A stretch of DNA of 64,000 nucleotides from Herminiimonas arsenicoxydans (lineage in GTDB: Bacteria; Pseudomonadota; Gammaproteobacteria; Burkholderiales; Burkholderiaceae_D): assembly GCA_000026125.1 (NCBI GenBank), contig CU207211.1, positions 1,612,001 through 1,676,000 on the forward strand. The letters run 5' to 3'. The first letter of the stretch is position 1, and each line of letters begins with the position of its first letter. Below the pieces are notes generated by a model that worked only from the letters and a program-made list of their open reading frames with translations, did no database searches and was not told the origin of the DNA. Positions 8,654-17,376 of this stretch are shown piece after piece. A program made the position numbers and the translations under genes.

Positions 8654-9226
8654 TTAGTGATGCTGATCCAGGGCGAGGTTCAATGCCAGGACATTCACGC
8701 GCGGTTCGCCAAAGAAGCCGAAATACTGAGCCTTGCTGTGTCTGTCTATGATGCTTTGCACTTCTTCCAGTTGCATCTTGCGTGCGAGTGCAATGCGGGC
8801 AGCCTGATACTTTGCCGCGGCAAGACTGATTTCAGGATCGAGTCCGCTCGCCGAAGCCGTCACCAGGTCAACCGGAACTGGCAAGGTGTTGGCCGGGTCG
8901 GCGGCTTTCAATGCGGCGATGCGGCCTTTCACACTATCGATCAGTGCCAGATTAAGCGGGCCTTGATTGGAACCGCTGGATGCCGCGGCATTGTTCGGCA
9001 TCGGGCTGGTAGCGGATGGCCGCCCCCAGAAATACTGCGGCGATGAAAACGCCTGGCCGATCAGCGATGAGCCGACGATTTGCCCGTTACGTGATACCAG
9101 GCTGCCTTCAGCCTGTTCGCTGAAGGCCAGCTTGCCGATGCCGGTAATCGCGTACGGGTAGATGACGCCGCAAATCAGGGTGAGCACGGCGAATAAAACC
9201 AGTGCGGGACGCAGTGTCGATTTCAT
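8654..9226 (-). CDS. kdpC: KdpC subunit of potassium-transporting ATPase
   Basis: A 190-residue protein with one N-terminal membrane helix ([21 protein letters not shown]) and a periplasmic domain with the family signature [22 protein letters not shown] and a C-terminal [10 protein letters not shown]. KdpC is the small accessory subunit of the KdpFABC complex in the inner membrane. It follows kdpB by 27 bp and its length matches E. coli KdpC. Confidence 0.96.
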   Translation of the reverse strand: MKSTLRPALVLFAVLTLICGVIYPYAITGIGKLAFSEQAEGSLVSRNGQIVGSSLIGQAFSSPQYFWGRPSATSPMPNNAAASSGSNQGPLNLALIDSVKGRIAALKAADPANTLPVPVDLVTASASGLDPEISLAAAKYQAARIALARKMQLEEVQSIIDRHSKAQYFGFFGEPRVNVLALNLALDQHH

Positions 9227-9253
9227 ATCAATTCCTTCGTATCAATTCTTGAT

Positions 9254-11353
9254 TTAGATAAGACCGAAAACGGTCAGGATCATGTCGATCAGCTTGATGC
9301 CGACGAAAGGCACCAGAATGCCGCCCAGGCCATAGATCAGCATATTGCGACGCAGCAGCGCAGCCGCACCGACGGCGCGATACTTGACGCCCTTCAATGC
9401 CAGCGGGATCAGCACGACAATGATCAGCGCGTTGAAAATCACGGCCGACATGATGGCCGATGACGGACTGCTCAACTGCATGATGTCGAGCGCCTTCAGT
9501 TGCGGATAGGTCGTGACAAATGCGGCCGGGATGATGGCGAAGTATTTGGCGACATCATTGGCGATCGAGAACGTGGTCAGCGAACCGCGCGTCATCAGCA
9601 TCTGCTTGCCGATCTCGACAATCTCCAGCAGCTTGGTCGGATTGGAATCCAGATCAACCATATTGCCGGCTTCCTTCGCGGCCTGCGTGCCGGAATTCAT
9701 CGCCACCGCGACGTCAGCCTGCGCCAGCGCCGGTGCATCGTTGGTGCCGTCGCCGGTCATCGCGACCAGACGGCCTTGCGACTGATATTCGCGGATCAGC
9801 TTGAGCTTCTGCTCCGGCGTCGCTTCCGCCAGAAAATCGTCAACGCCAGCTTCGGCCGCAATCGCTGCCGCTGTCAGCTTGTTGTCACCGGTGATCATCA
9901 CGGTCTTGATGCCCATGCGACGCAATTCGGCGAAGCGCTCCTTGATGCCACCCTTGACGATATCTTTCAGCTCGACCACACCCATCACGCGGCCATCGTC
10001 GACCACCACCAGGGGCGTACTGCCTCTGCGTGAAATGTCATCCACCGTATTGGATACTTCGATCAGGAACGAGCGGCCAAGCAATTCGATATGTTTTTTC
10101 ACCGTATCGGCAGCACCTTTGCGTATCACGCGCTCGCCCATATCGACGCCGCTCATGCGTGTTTGCGCACTGAAGTGAACGAAGTGTGCATTCAATGCCG
10201 CGATATCGCGTTCGCGTATGTTGTACTGCTGCTTGGCAAGGATGACGATGCTGCGGCCTTCCGGTGTTTCATCGGCCAGCGAAGCCAGTTGCGCGACATC
10301 GGCCAACTGGATTTGCGTAATGCCAGGCGCCGGATAAAACTCGGAGGCCTGACGATTGCCGAGTGTGATGGTGCCGGTTTTATCCAGCAACAGCACATCG
10401 ACATCGCCCGCCGCTTCTACTGCGCGGCCCGACGTGGCGATTACGTTGGCTTGCATCATGCGGCTCATGCCGGCCACACCGATAGCCGACAGCAAACCGC
10501 CGATGGTGGTCGGGATCAGGCAGACCAGCAAGGCGATCAACACGGTGATCGTGATCGGCGTGCCGGCTCCAGCGACTTGCACCGAGTACAGCGAAAACGG
10601 CAACAAGGTGACCGTCACGATCAGGAAGATGATGGTCAGCGCGACCAGTAAAATCGTCAGTGCAATTTCATTCGGCGTTTTCTGACGCTTGGCACCTTCA
10701 ACCATCGCAATCATGCGATCGATAAACGCCTCGCCGGGATTGACCGCAATGCGTACCACCAGCCAGTCGGACAGCACGCGGGTGCCGCCAGTGACAGATG
10801 AAAAGTCTCCACCCGACTCACGAATGACCGGAGCCGATTCGCCGGTAATCGCGCTTTCATCGACCGAGGCCACGCCTTCGATTACTTCACCATCGACTGG
10901 AATCACATCGCCGGCTTCAACCAGTACGGTATCGCCCTTGCGCAAATCGGCAGGCGATGCAGGCAGCCACGTTGTGCCATGTTTGGGTGTAGCGAGTTTC
11001 TTCGCCAGCACGGTTTGCTTCAAGGCGCGCAACGATGCGGCTTGTGCCTTGCTGCGCCCTTCCGCCAATGATTCGGCGAAGTTGGCGAACAACACGGTGA
11101 ACCATAACCAGATGGAAATGGCAGCGATAAATCCGGAATTCGCTTCGCCTTGTCCGATCAACGATTGAATGAACAGCAAGGTCGTGATGATGCTGCCGAC
11201 ATAGACAACAAACATCACCGGACTGCGCCACTGTGCGCGTGGCGTCAGTTTTTTGAATGCATCGACTATGGCAGGACCTATCATGGCCGTATCGAAAAGC
11301 GTCAGGCTTTTCCGTGACACGACAGGCGTCGCCTTGATTTCCGGCATGTGCAT
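9254..11353 (-). CDS. kdpB: KdpB catalytic P-type ATPase subunit
   Basis: A 699-residue P-type ATPase, the energy-coupling subunit of the KdpFABC potassium pump. Visible motifs are the actuator loop SAITGES, the phosphorylation site [10 protein letters not shown] (about residue 325), the nucleotide-binding region, and the hinge [21 protein letters not shown]. Membrane helices group at the N-terminus, before DKTGT and at the C-terminus. The start is ATG at 11353 or the second ATG at 11347 (MHMPEIK); neither has a strong ribosome site. It lies between kdpA and kdpC in the standard order. Confidence 0.96.
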   Translation of the reverse strand: MHMPEIKATPVVSRKSLTLFDTAMIGPAIVDAFKKLTPRAQWRSPVMFVVYVGSIITTLLFIQSLIGQGEANSGFIAAISIWLWFTVLFANFAESLAEGRSKAQAASLRALKQTVLAKKLATPKHGTTWLPASPADLRKGDTVLVEAGDVIPVDGEVIEGVASVDESAITGESAPVIRESGGDFSSVTGGTRVLSDWLVVRIAVNPGEAFIDRMIAMVEGAKRQKTPNEIALTILLVALTIIFLIVTVTLLPFSLYSVQVAGAGTPITITVLIALLVCLIPTTIGGLLSAIGVAGMSRMMQANVIATSGRAVEAAGDVDVLLLDKTGTITLGNRQASEFYPAPGITQIQLADVAQLASLADETPEGRSIVILAKQQYNIRERDIAALNAHFVHFSAQTRMSGVDMGERVIRKGAADTVKKHIELLGRSFLIEVSNTVDDISRRGSTPLVVVDDGRVMGVVELKDIVKGGIKERFAELRRMGIKTVMITGDNKLTAAAIAAEAGVDDFLAEATPEQKLKLIREYQSQGRLVAMTGDGTNDAPALAQADVAVAMNSGTQAAKEAGNMVDLDSNPTKLLEIVEIGKQMLMTRGSLTTFSIANDVAKYFAIIPAAFVTTYPQLKALDIMQLSSPSSAIMSAVIFNALIIVVLIPLALKGVKYRAVGAAALLRRNMLIYGLGGILVPFVGIKLIDMILTVFGLI

Positions 11354-11416
11354 GGCAGACTTTCTTTGATTTGTTGGAGACGGAATCGCGGTGCAGCTCC
11401 GTCCCTCTCCAGTTGA

Positions 11417-13222
11417 TTAATGTGAGAACAGTTGCAGATGTTCGACGATCGGGCCAAGCGCCAGTGCCGGGACGTAATTCAATACGCCTACCAGCACGAC
11501 CACGCCTACCAGCAAGGCGACGAACAGCGGTCCATGCGTAGGCATCGTGCCGGCATTCGCTGCCAGTCTTTGCTTGCAGGCGAGGGAGCCGGCGATTGCC
11601 AGAATCGGTACGATCATCGCGAAACGTCCGAACCACATCGCAATCGCCAACATCGTGTTATAGAACGGCGTGTTGGCAGACAGTCCGGCGAACGCGCTGC
11701 CGTTGTTATTGGCGGCCGATGTAAATGCATACAGGATCTCCGAGAATCCATGCGCACCCGGATTGGCAATGCCGACCTTGCCGGACTCCACCAGCACCGC
11801 AATCGCAGTGCCGACCAGCACCAGTGTCGGTGTCACCAGAATCGCGATCGATGCCATCTTCATTTCATACGACTGGATTTTCTTGCCCAGGTATTCCGGC
11901 GTACGTCCTATCATCAGACCAGCGATGAACACCGAGAGAATCGCAAAAATCAACATACCGTACAAACCGGTACCGACGCCGCCGAACACCACTTCGCCGA
12001 ATTGCATCAGGACCAGCGGGACGAAGCCGCCCATAGGCATCAGCGAATCATGCATGTTGTTGACCGCACCGCATGAGGCTGCCGTCGTCACTGCAGTGAA
12101 CAATGCAGATGCACTGATGCCGAAACGGGTTTCCTTGCCTTCCATGTTGCCGCCCGATTGCAAGGCGGTGGTAGTCTGATCAACGCCTAACGCCTGCATC
12201 GCTGGATGTGCGCTTTGTTCCGACGTCATGACGATGGAGGTCATGACAACAAAGATCAGCGTCATCGCACCCAGCACCGCCCAGCCTTGTCGCATATCGC
12301 CGACCATGCGGCCGAAGGTAAAACACAGACCGGCAGGAATCAGGAAGATCGCCAGCATCTCGATGAAATTGCTGAATACGGTCGGATTCTCGTAAGGATG
12401 AGCCGAGTTGGCGTTGAAGAAGCCGCCACCGTTGGTACCCAGCATCTTGATTGCTTCCTGCGACGCAACCGGACCCATCGCGATGGTTTGCATTTTTGCG
12501 GTCAGGGTTTCCATCACAGGCTTGCCTTCCGCATCCACCACAGGTTGTCCGTCAGCAGTGGTTTTCGCTTGCTGATACGTAACCGGATCGACCAGCGCCA
12601 CATCCTGATAGGCAGAGAAATTCTGAATCACGCCCTGCCCCATCAAGGCGACCGATACAACTATCGCCAGCGGCAGCAGGATATACAGCGTGGAGCGCGT
12701 CAGATCGACCCAGAAATTGCCTATCGATTTGGCTGAGCGCGAACTGAAACCGCGTATCAGCGCAAATGCGACGGCAATGCCGGTGGCTGCAGAAAAGAAA
12801 TTCTGCCCCGTCAATGCCAGCATCTGCGTCAGATAGCTCATTGTCGATTCGCCGCCATAACCCTGCCAGTTGGTGTTGGAGACAAAGCTCACAGCAGTGT
12901 TGAATGATGAATCGGGGCTGACGTTGCCGAATGCCTGCGGGTTGAGCGGCAGCCAGGCTTGCAAGCGCTGCACCGCATAAACGAACAAGGCGCCGAGCGT
13001 ATTGAATACCAGTAGCGCGATGGCATAGCTTTTCCAGCTCATCGCGGATTGCGTATCGAGGCCGGCAAGACGATAGAGCGCATTTTCCATTTTGAGCAGC
13101 CAGCCGAGTCCGCGGATGGCCGTACCGTCGCCAACTTTCGCCATGAACAGACCCAGGGGATACGCGAGCGCCAGCAATACGCCTAGAAATGCAACGAGCA
13201 ACATGATGGATTGCGAAGTCAT
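11417..13222 (-). CDS. kdpA: KdpA potassium-binding translocating subunit
   Basis: A 601-residue polytopic membrane protein, the channel-like subunit that selects potassium in KdpFABC. Recognisable family segments include NPQAFGNVSPDSSFNTAVSF, MLGTNGGGFFNANSAHPYEN and SAANNNGSAFAGL, with repeated filter-like glycines. At 601 residues it is slightly longer than E. coli KdpA (557). Its ribosome site GGAGG lies inside the end of kdpF, whose stop is 1 bp before the kdpA start. Confidence 0.96.
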   Translation of the reverse strand: MTSQSIMLLVAFLGVLLALAYPLGLFMAKVGDGTAIRGLGWLLKMENALYRLAGLDTQSAMSWKSYAIALLVFNTLGALFVYAVQRLQAWLPLNPQAFGNVSPDSSFNTAVSFVSNTNWQGYGGESTMSYLTQMLALTGQNFFSAATGIAVAFALIRGFSSRSAKSIGNFWVDLTRSTLYILLPLAIVVSVALMGQGVIQNFSAYQDVALVDPVTYQQAKTTADGQPVVDAEGKPVMETLTAKMQTIAMGPVASQEAIKMLGTNGGGFFNANSAHPYENPTVFSNFIEMLAIFLIPAGLCFTFGRMVGDMRQGWAVLGAMTLIFVVMTSIVMTSEQSAHPAMQALGVDQTTTALQSGGNMEGKETRFGISASALFTAVTTAASCGAVNNMHDSLMPMGGFVPLVLMQFGEVVFGGVGTGLYGMLIFAILSVFIAGLMIGRTPEYLGKKIQSYEMKMASIAILVTPTLVLVGTAIAVLVESGKVGIANPGAHGFSEILYAFTSAANNNGSAFAGLSANTPFYNTMLAIAMWFGRFAMIVPILAIAGSLACKQRLAANAGTMPTHGPLFVALLVGVVVLVGVLNYVPALALGPIVEHLQLFSH

Positions 13223-13223
13223 T

Positions 13224-13313
13224 TTATAAATCCTCCGCGTTCAGCAACGCCGTCACGAGATAAATAAGCAAACCGACCGCCACAACCGCGCCGATTACGT
13301 AAAATACGTTCAT
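13224..13313 (-). CDS. kdpF: KdpF small membrane subunit
   Basis: A 29-residue single-helix protein: MNVFYVIGAVVAVGLL, then IYLVTALLNAEDL. Length, the central hydrophobic helix and the YLVTALLNAE ending are typical of KdpF, which stabilises the KdpABC complex in the membrane. It sits directly before kdpA, as in other kdp operons. Its ATG overlaps the stop of an upstream 30-codon ORF (ATGA). Confidence 0.92.
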   Translation of the reverse strand: MNVFYVIGAVVAVGLLIYLVTALLNAEDL

Positions 13314-13402
13314 GGCTGTTCTCCCAACTTGCCGCAGCCTTCGGCAAATGCCCGGCAGGCAAGGAAAAACGCCGCAATTGCACCGATAAAAACGATGTCC
13401 AT
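13310..13402 (-). CDS. 30-residue membrane ORF upstream of kdpF
   Basis: A short reading frame with an ATG at 13402, a good ribosome site (GGGAGTG, 13407-13413) and a stop overlapping the kdpF start by 4 bp. The peptide begins MDIVFIGAIAAFFLACRAF and continues with a polar Cys/Gly-containing tail ending GEQP: one short hydrophobic helix. The tight coupling and ribosome site suggest it is translated. It could be an additional small Kdp subunit or a leader peptide that couples translation of kdpF. I do not recognise a named family. Confidence 0.7.
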   Translation of the reverse strand: MDIVFIGAIAAFFLACRAFAEGCGKLGEQP

Positions 13403-13462
13403 TTCACACTCCCACATCACTGTTTTGATGAGAAATAGCTTAGGAGAAACGCTCTAAAAATT

Positions 13463-13490
13463 GTGTAAAGACTTGGTTGAGGCGTGTAAA
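13463..13490 (-). promoter_or_regulatory. Direct repeats in the kdp promoter, candidate KdpE site
   Basis: The 7-mer TTTACAC (minus strand) occurs at 13463-13469 and 13484-13490, exactly 21 bp apart (two helical turns), 61-88 bp upstream of the first ORF of the kdp operon. Tandem direct repeats on one face of the helix are how OmpR-family regulators bind, so this is inferred to be the KdpE operator. Confidence 0.6.
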
Positions 13491-13525
13491 CGAAATATAA
13501 AAATTGATATAAACAGATTGGAAAA

Positions 13526-14059
13526 ATGAGCAAGCTAGCAATCCTTCAGTATCCCGACGAACGCCTGCATAAGGTGGCGCAAGCGGTCACGCAGGTAGAT
13601 GCCGGCATACGCCGTCTGGTGGAAGATATGGCGCAGACCATGTATGCGGCAGACGGCATCGGCCTGGCGGCAACGCAAGTGAATGTGCATCTGCGCGTGA
13701 TTCTGGTGGATATTTCCGAAGACCGGAGTCAGCTATTGGTGATGATCAATCCGGAAGTCATCAAGATGGGCGGCAGTGCGGAATGCGAGGAAGGCTGCCT
13801 GTCCGTTCCCGATGTCTATGAAAAGGTGAAACGCGCCGCCTGGATCAGGCTGCGCGCGCTGGATATAAACGGCAAGCCCTTTGAAGTGCAGGCAGACGGA
13901 TTGAAGGCGATGTGCATCCAGCATGAGCTGGATCATCTGCAAGGCATGGTGTTCGTCGAACATCTGTCGCCGCTGAACCAGGCGCGGATACTCAGCACAC
14001 TCGCCAAACCGAAGCCGGCACGACGCAAAAACCGTATCCGCGGCAAGCTTGCGGTTTAA
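13526..14059 (+). CDS. def: Peptide deformylase
   Basis: A 177-residue metallo-hydrolase that removes the N-formyl group from nascent proteins. All three family motifs are present: GIGLAATQV (motif 1), EEGCLSVP (motif 2, Cys ligand) and QHELDHLQG (motif 3, the two His ligands and catalytic Glu). It is not next to fmt, so this may be a second deformylase; the usual def-fmt pair would be elsewhere. Only a weak ribosome site precedes the ATG. Its stop overlaps the stop of the convergent next gene. Confidence 0.95.
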   Translation: MSKLAILQYPDERLHKVAQAVTQVDAGIRRLVEDMAQTMYAADGIGLAATQVNVHLRVILVDISEDRSQLLVMINPEVIKMGGSAECEEGCLSVPDVYEKVKRAAWIRLRALDINGKPFEVQADGLKAMCIQHELDHLQGMVFVEHLSPLNQARILSTLAKPKPARRKNRIRGKLAV

Positions 14060-14406
14060 CGCGTTGCGTCTGCCTTGATTGCGGCCAGGCGCGCTTCTAC
14101 CCTGACCATCGCGCCGGTTGCCGGATGACGCAACTTGGTAATGCGCTCGACCAGAATTGTTTCTATCTGTTGCGGCTGCAATTGATATCGCTGCAGAAAA
14201 TCGTCCGCGACTTCAATCTCCACCGTGACCAGCCCTCTTTCTTCTGCGATATCCACTGCCGTCACTTTACCGAACATATCGATTTGCAAGCCGGTTAATG
14301 GATTGCGGATATCCAGCAGGCGCGGTTCGATCGCATTGGTGAACTGTTGCGCATTCAGTGCGCGCAACACGGGGAAACAGCCGCTAACTTCTATTCGTGT
14401 TTTCAT
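14056..14406 (-). CDS. Hypothetical protein, 116 residues
   Basis: An unrecognised small soluble protein starting MKTRIEVSGCFPVLRALN. It has no signal peptide, membrane helix or obvious catalytic motif. Segments such as RGLVTVEIEVADDFLQRYQL look like an alternating beta/alpha fold. Codon choice and filling of an otherwise empty gap favour a real gene. I chose the ATG at 14406 because AGGT lies 7-8 nt upstream; an ATG at 14451 would add 15 residues but has no ribosome site. The stop codon overlaps that of def (tail-to-tail). Confidence 0.55.
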   Translation of the reverse strand: MKTRIEVSGCFPVLRALNAQQFTNAIEPRLLDIRNPLTGLQIDMFGKVTAVDIAEERGLVTVEIEVADDFLQRYQLQPQQIETILVERITKLRHPATGAMVRVEARLAAIKADATR

Positions 14407-14521
14407 TTTTACCTGAGTCTTGATGCTGGGTCTTGATAGTTGAGTCGTCATGCAGCAGCCATTTTGCCATTACTTGGCGACTCAAGGCCATCGCCCTCAT
14501 TCCTGTCAGTGCGAGAATGCC

Positions 14522-15508
14522 CTAGTCAGCTTCGCGCAACAGGCGCATGCCTACCAGCGTATAACGCGTATCCGGAGCATTCCAGTTGCGATAGGACGAA
14601 CGGGCGTAAAACGACCATGTGTGCCATGAGCCGCCGCGACGCACGCGGACGTTCCCCGTCGCCGGCCCCTGCGGATCGTTGAGCGGCGAGTCGGCGTAAT
14701 AGTGATCGTCATGCCAGTCGGCCGTCCATTCCCATGCATTGCCGTGGATATCGTAAAGGCCGAAGGCATTCGGCGCAAAACTGCCGACTGGCGATGTAAA
14801 GGCAAAGTTGTCATGCCCTGCCAGCGCATAACTGCTCCACCTGCCCCAGTTTTTTGCCGCATCGGCATCGAATATATTGGCTGCGCCCAGCAGGGATTGC
14901 GGATCGTCACCAGTGTAATACTGGGTGCTGGTGCCGGCACGTGCTGCATATTCCCACTCTGCTTCGGTAGGCAGGCGATACGTTTTTCCTTCGACCTGGC
15001 TCAGCCATTTGCACATGGCAAGCGCATCGTTCCAGGTAACATTGACGACCGGGTGATCATCGTCTTGCGCAAAGCCGGGATTGCGCCATGAGTATTTCGG
15101 ATTGCGACCCTCGAATGCATCGCCGCGCGCCGAGAGCGCCGGATCGTATGCGGGATTGTAGCCATAGCCGCCGCTACCGTCGGCTTCCGATTCAGGCTGA
15201 TAGCCGGAAGCGAGCAGAAAACGGCGAAACTGGCCGACCGTGACTTCATGCTGCCCCAGATAAAAGGCGCGCGTAATGCGCACCTTGTGTACCGGCGCCT
15301 CATCGCCCAGCTCCAGAAAGCGTTTGCGCTCGTATTGCGGATAGATTTGGGCAAACTTGTCGGCGGGAACATCGCTGCCCATCATGAATTCGCCGGCGGG
15401 AATCAGCACGAACTTCATGTCGATCAGGTTTTTCAGCACCGTTTCGCCAGCCCAGCTCCATGAGGGCAAACACAACAGGCCAAGAATAAACAGGATTTGT
15501 CTGCGCAT
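14522..15508 (-). CDS. Secreted formylglycine-generating-enzyme (SUMF1)-like protein
   Basis: A 328-residue protein with a Sec signal (MRRQILFILGLLCLPSWSWA) followed by a complete FGE-sulfatase/SUMF1 fold (PF03781): FVLIPAGEFMMGS, EVTVGQFRRFL, HPVVNVTWNDALAMCKWLS, YRLPTEAEWEYAARAG, GLYDIHGNAWEWTADW and RVRRGGSWHT. True formylglycine-generating enzymes use a Cys pair near the C-terminus. I see only one Cys in the mature domain (in ALAMCKWLS), so it is more likely a non-catalytic or differently acting relative than a sulfatase activator. No sulfatase gene is nearby. The 287 bp upstream hold no gene I can support. Confidence 0.85.
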   Translation of the reverse strand: MRRQILFILGLLCLPSWSWAGETVLKNLIDMKFVLIPAGEFMMGSDVPADKFAQIYPQYERKRFLELGDEAPVHKVRITRAFYLGQHEVTVGQFRRFLLASGYQPESEADGSGGYGYNPAYDPALSARGDAFEGRNPKYSWRNPGFAQDDDHPVVNVTWNDALAMCKWLSQVEGKTYRLPTEAEWEYAARAGTSTQYYTGDDPQSLLGAANIFDADAAKNWGRWSSYALAGHDNFAFTSPVGSFAPNAFGLYDIHGNAWEWTADWHDDHYYADSPLNDPQGPATGNVRVRRGGSWHTWSFYARSSYRNWNAPDTRYTLVGMRLLREAD

Positions 15509-15795
15509 GGTGCTCCACTAGAGAGAAGGAAAAAATGCCGGAATCTTGTAAAAGACGCCCGACTTTCAAACCAATTGCGCAACTTTAACATGCACATTCA
15601 GAAAGATTTCCCTGCGGACTCACCTGATTTTTCTACCGATCAAGGTTACTGCACGGACGTTGAAAAACAGTGGAATGCATAACCGCGAATGTGACAAAGC
15701 GGATTTGATAATTTAACTTTTGACAATAAAAATTCTGGCGGGCAAGTGAAGTGATATAAAATTCGCGCTTCCCGATCATAGAGCCGTCGTCACCG

Positions 15796-17376
15796 ATGCC
15801 AAGTATGAAAACAAAGCGCGCGCCTACCATACGCTCCAAGCTGCTTTTACTTGTCATTGCGTGCGTAGTGCCGGCCGCACTGATGGCCGTGGCGCTGATC
15901 ACCTATGAATACCAGCGCACCCGCGAGCAACTATCGCAGACTTTGCTGGGTACGGCGCGCGCCATGATGTCGGGCGTGGATCGCGATCTCGCCAGTATCG
16001 AGTCCTCGCTGGTCGCGCTCGCAACCTCGCCGTATCTCGCTGCAAACGATTTTCGTACTTTCTACGATCAGGCGCGCCAAGTACTGGCAGCCCGCGCCGA
16101 GGACGACGATATCAACATCGCACTGCTCGACATCACCGGCAAGCAGCATCTCAATACGCGCCGTCCATTTGGAGCACCCTTGCCTGTGCAAAGCTATTTC
16201 CCCGGCTTGAAAACGATTTATGAAGACGGCAAACCCGTCATCACCGATTTGTTCATCGGCCAGGTGACGCTTACTCCGATACTGGTTATAGGCGTTCCCG
16301 TCTATATAAACGGCAAGGTAGCCTACAACCTGAATGCCGGTATTTTCCCTCAGCGATTCGAGGAATTGCTGCAGCAGCAAAAGCTGCCTGCAGGCTGGAT
16401 TGCCGCCATTTTCGACAGCAAGGGAACGATCGTCGCGCGTACCAGCGAGATGCAGCGTTTTGTCGGTAAAAAAGCCACGCCAGAGATAATAGAAAATATC
16501 AGCGCGAACAATGAAAAAATTTTTTCCAGTACAACGTACGATGGCATCACAATGCACACCGTTCTCAGTCACTCCGAAATATCCAACTGGTCGATCGCAA
16601 TCGGCATACCCAATGAAGCGTTTACGCTCGAATTGCGCAATACATTACTCAAGCTGATTCTGGCTACATTGATACTGCTGGCCGGCAGTCTGGCAATAGC
16701 GTGGATGATAGGCGGCCGCATTGCCGCATCCATACGCGGCCTGACCGGCCCTGCGCTGGAGCTCGGCAGAGGCAAGAAGGTACATGTGCCGCCTCTGCAT
16801 TTACGCGAAGCCGATGAGGTAGGGGGATCGCTGATACGGGCCTCGGAAATGCTGCAGAAGGCGCAACATCAAGCCAATCACGATGTGCTGACCGGCCTCG
16901 CCAACCGCGGGCTATTCGATGAAATCGTCAACCAGCAACTGGCGCTGTGTGAACGCAACCAGACCAGCCTGTCCGTTTTGTACATCGATCTGGATGGCTT
17001 CAAGGCCGTGAACGATGCGTACGGCCACGAAACCGGCGATCAATTGCTGTGCGAAGTCGCGGCGCGTCTCAAGGCGAGCAGCCGCCATTCCGATCTGGTG
17101 GCGCGTCTGGGTGGCGATGAATTCGCCATTGTGATGGTCGGCACCGGCTTGAAAGATGCTGCTTTTTTTGCGGAAAAACTGGTGGAAAGCCTGTCGGCCG
17201 TCTATGTTTTCGGCAACTTGAGCGCGCATATTTCAGCCAGCATAGGGGTCGCCAGTTACCCCGATTGCGCACTCACCAGCGACGCGCTGCTGCAGTACGC
17301 AGATCGCGCCATGTATCAGGCCAAGGGCGCCGGAAGACGCCAGGCCGTTATGGCGCCTCCGGCCGAGAGAATGTAG
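15796..17376 (+). CDS. Membrane-bound diguanylate cyclase with periplasmic sensor
   Basis: A 526-residue signalling protein: a membrane helix (LLLLVIACVVPAALMAVALI), a periplasmic sensing domain of about 250 residues resembling a dCache/PAS-like fold, a second helix (LILATLILLAGSLAIAWMI), a HAMP-like linker and a C-terminal GGDEF domain. The active site is intact (RLGGDEF) and a product-inhibition I-site RHSD lies five residues before it. It makes cyclic di-GMP in response to an unknown periplasmic ligand; there is no EAL domain. Its last 29 bp overlap the 3' end of the convergent mrcA gene. Confidence 0.92.
   Translation: MPSMKTKRAPTIRSKLLLLVIACVVPAALMAVALITYEYQRTREQLSQTLLGTARAMMSGVDRDLASIESSLVALATSPYLAANDFRTFYDQARQVLAARAEDDDINIALLDITGKQHLNTRRPFGAPLPVQSYFPGLKTIYEDGKPVITDLFIGQVTLTPILVIGVPVYINGKVAYNLNAGIFPQRFEELLQQQKLPAGWIAAIFDSKGTIVARTSEMQRFVGKKATPEIIENISANNEKIFSSTTYDGITMHTVLSHSEISNWSIAIGIPNEAFTLELRNTLLKLILATLILLAGSLAIAWMIGGRIAASIRGLTGPALELGRGKKVHVPPLHLREADEVGGSLIRASEMLQKAQHQANHDVLTGLANRGLFDEIVNQQLALCERNQTSLSVLYIDLDGFKAVNDAYGHETGDQLLCEVAARLKASSRHSDLVARLGGDEFAIVMVGTGLKDAAFFAEKLVESLSAVYVFGNLSAHISASIGVASYPDCALTSDALLQYADRAMYQAKGAGRRQAVMAPPAERM

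Noticed and set aside
15715..15760. TTGACA and TATAAA as a promoter for the diguanylate cyclase
   Set aside because: The spacing is about 29 bp, too long for a standard promoter, and no activator dyad was seen.
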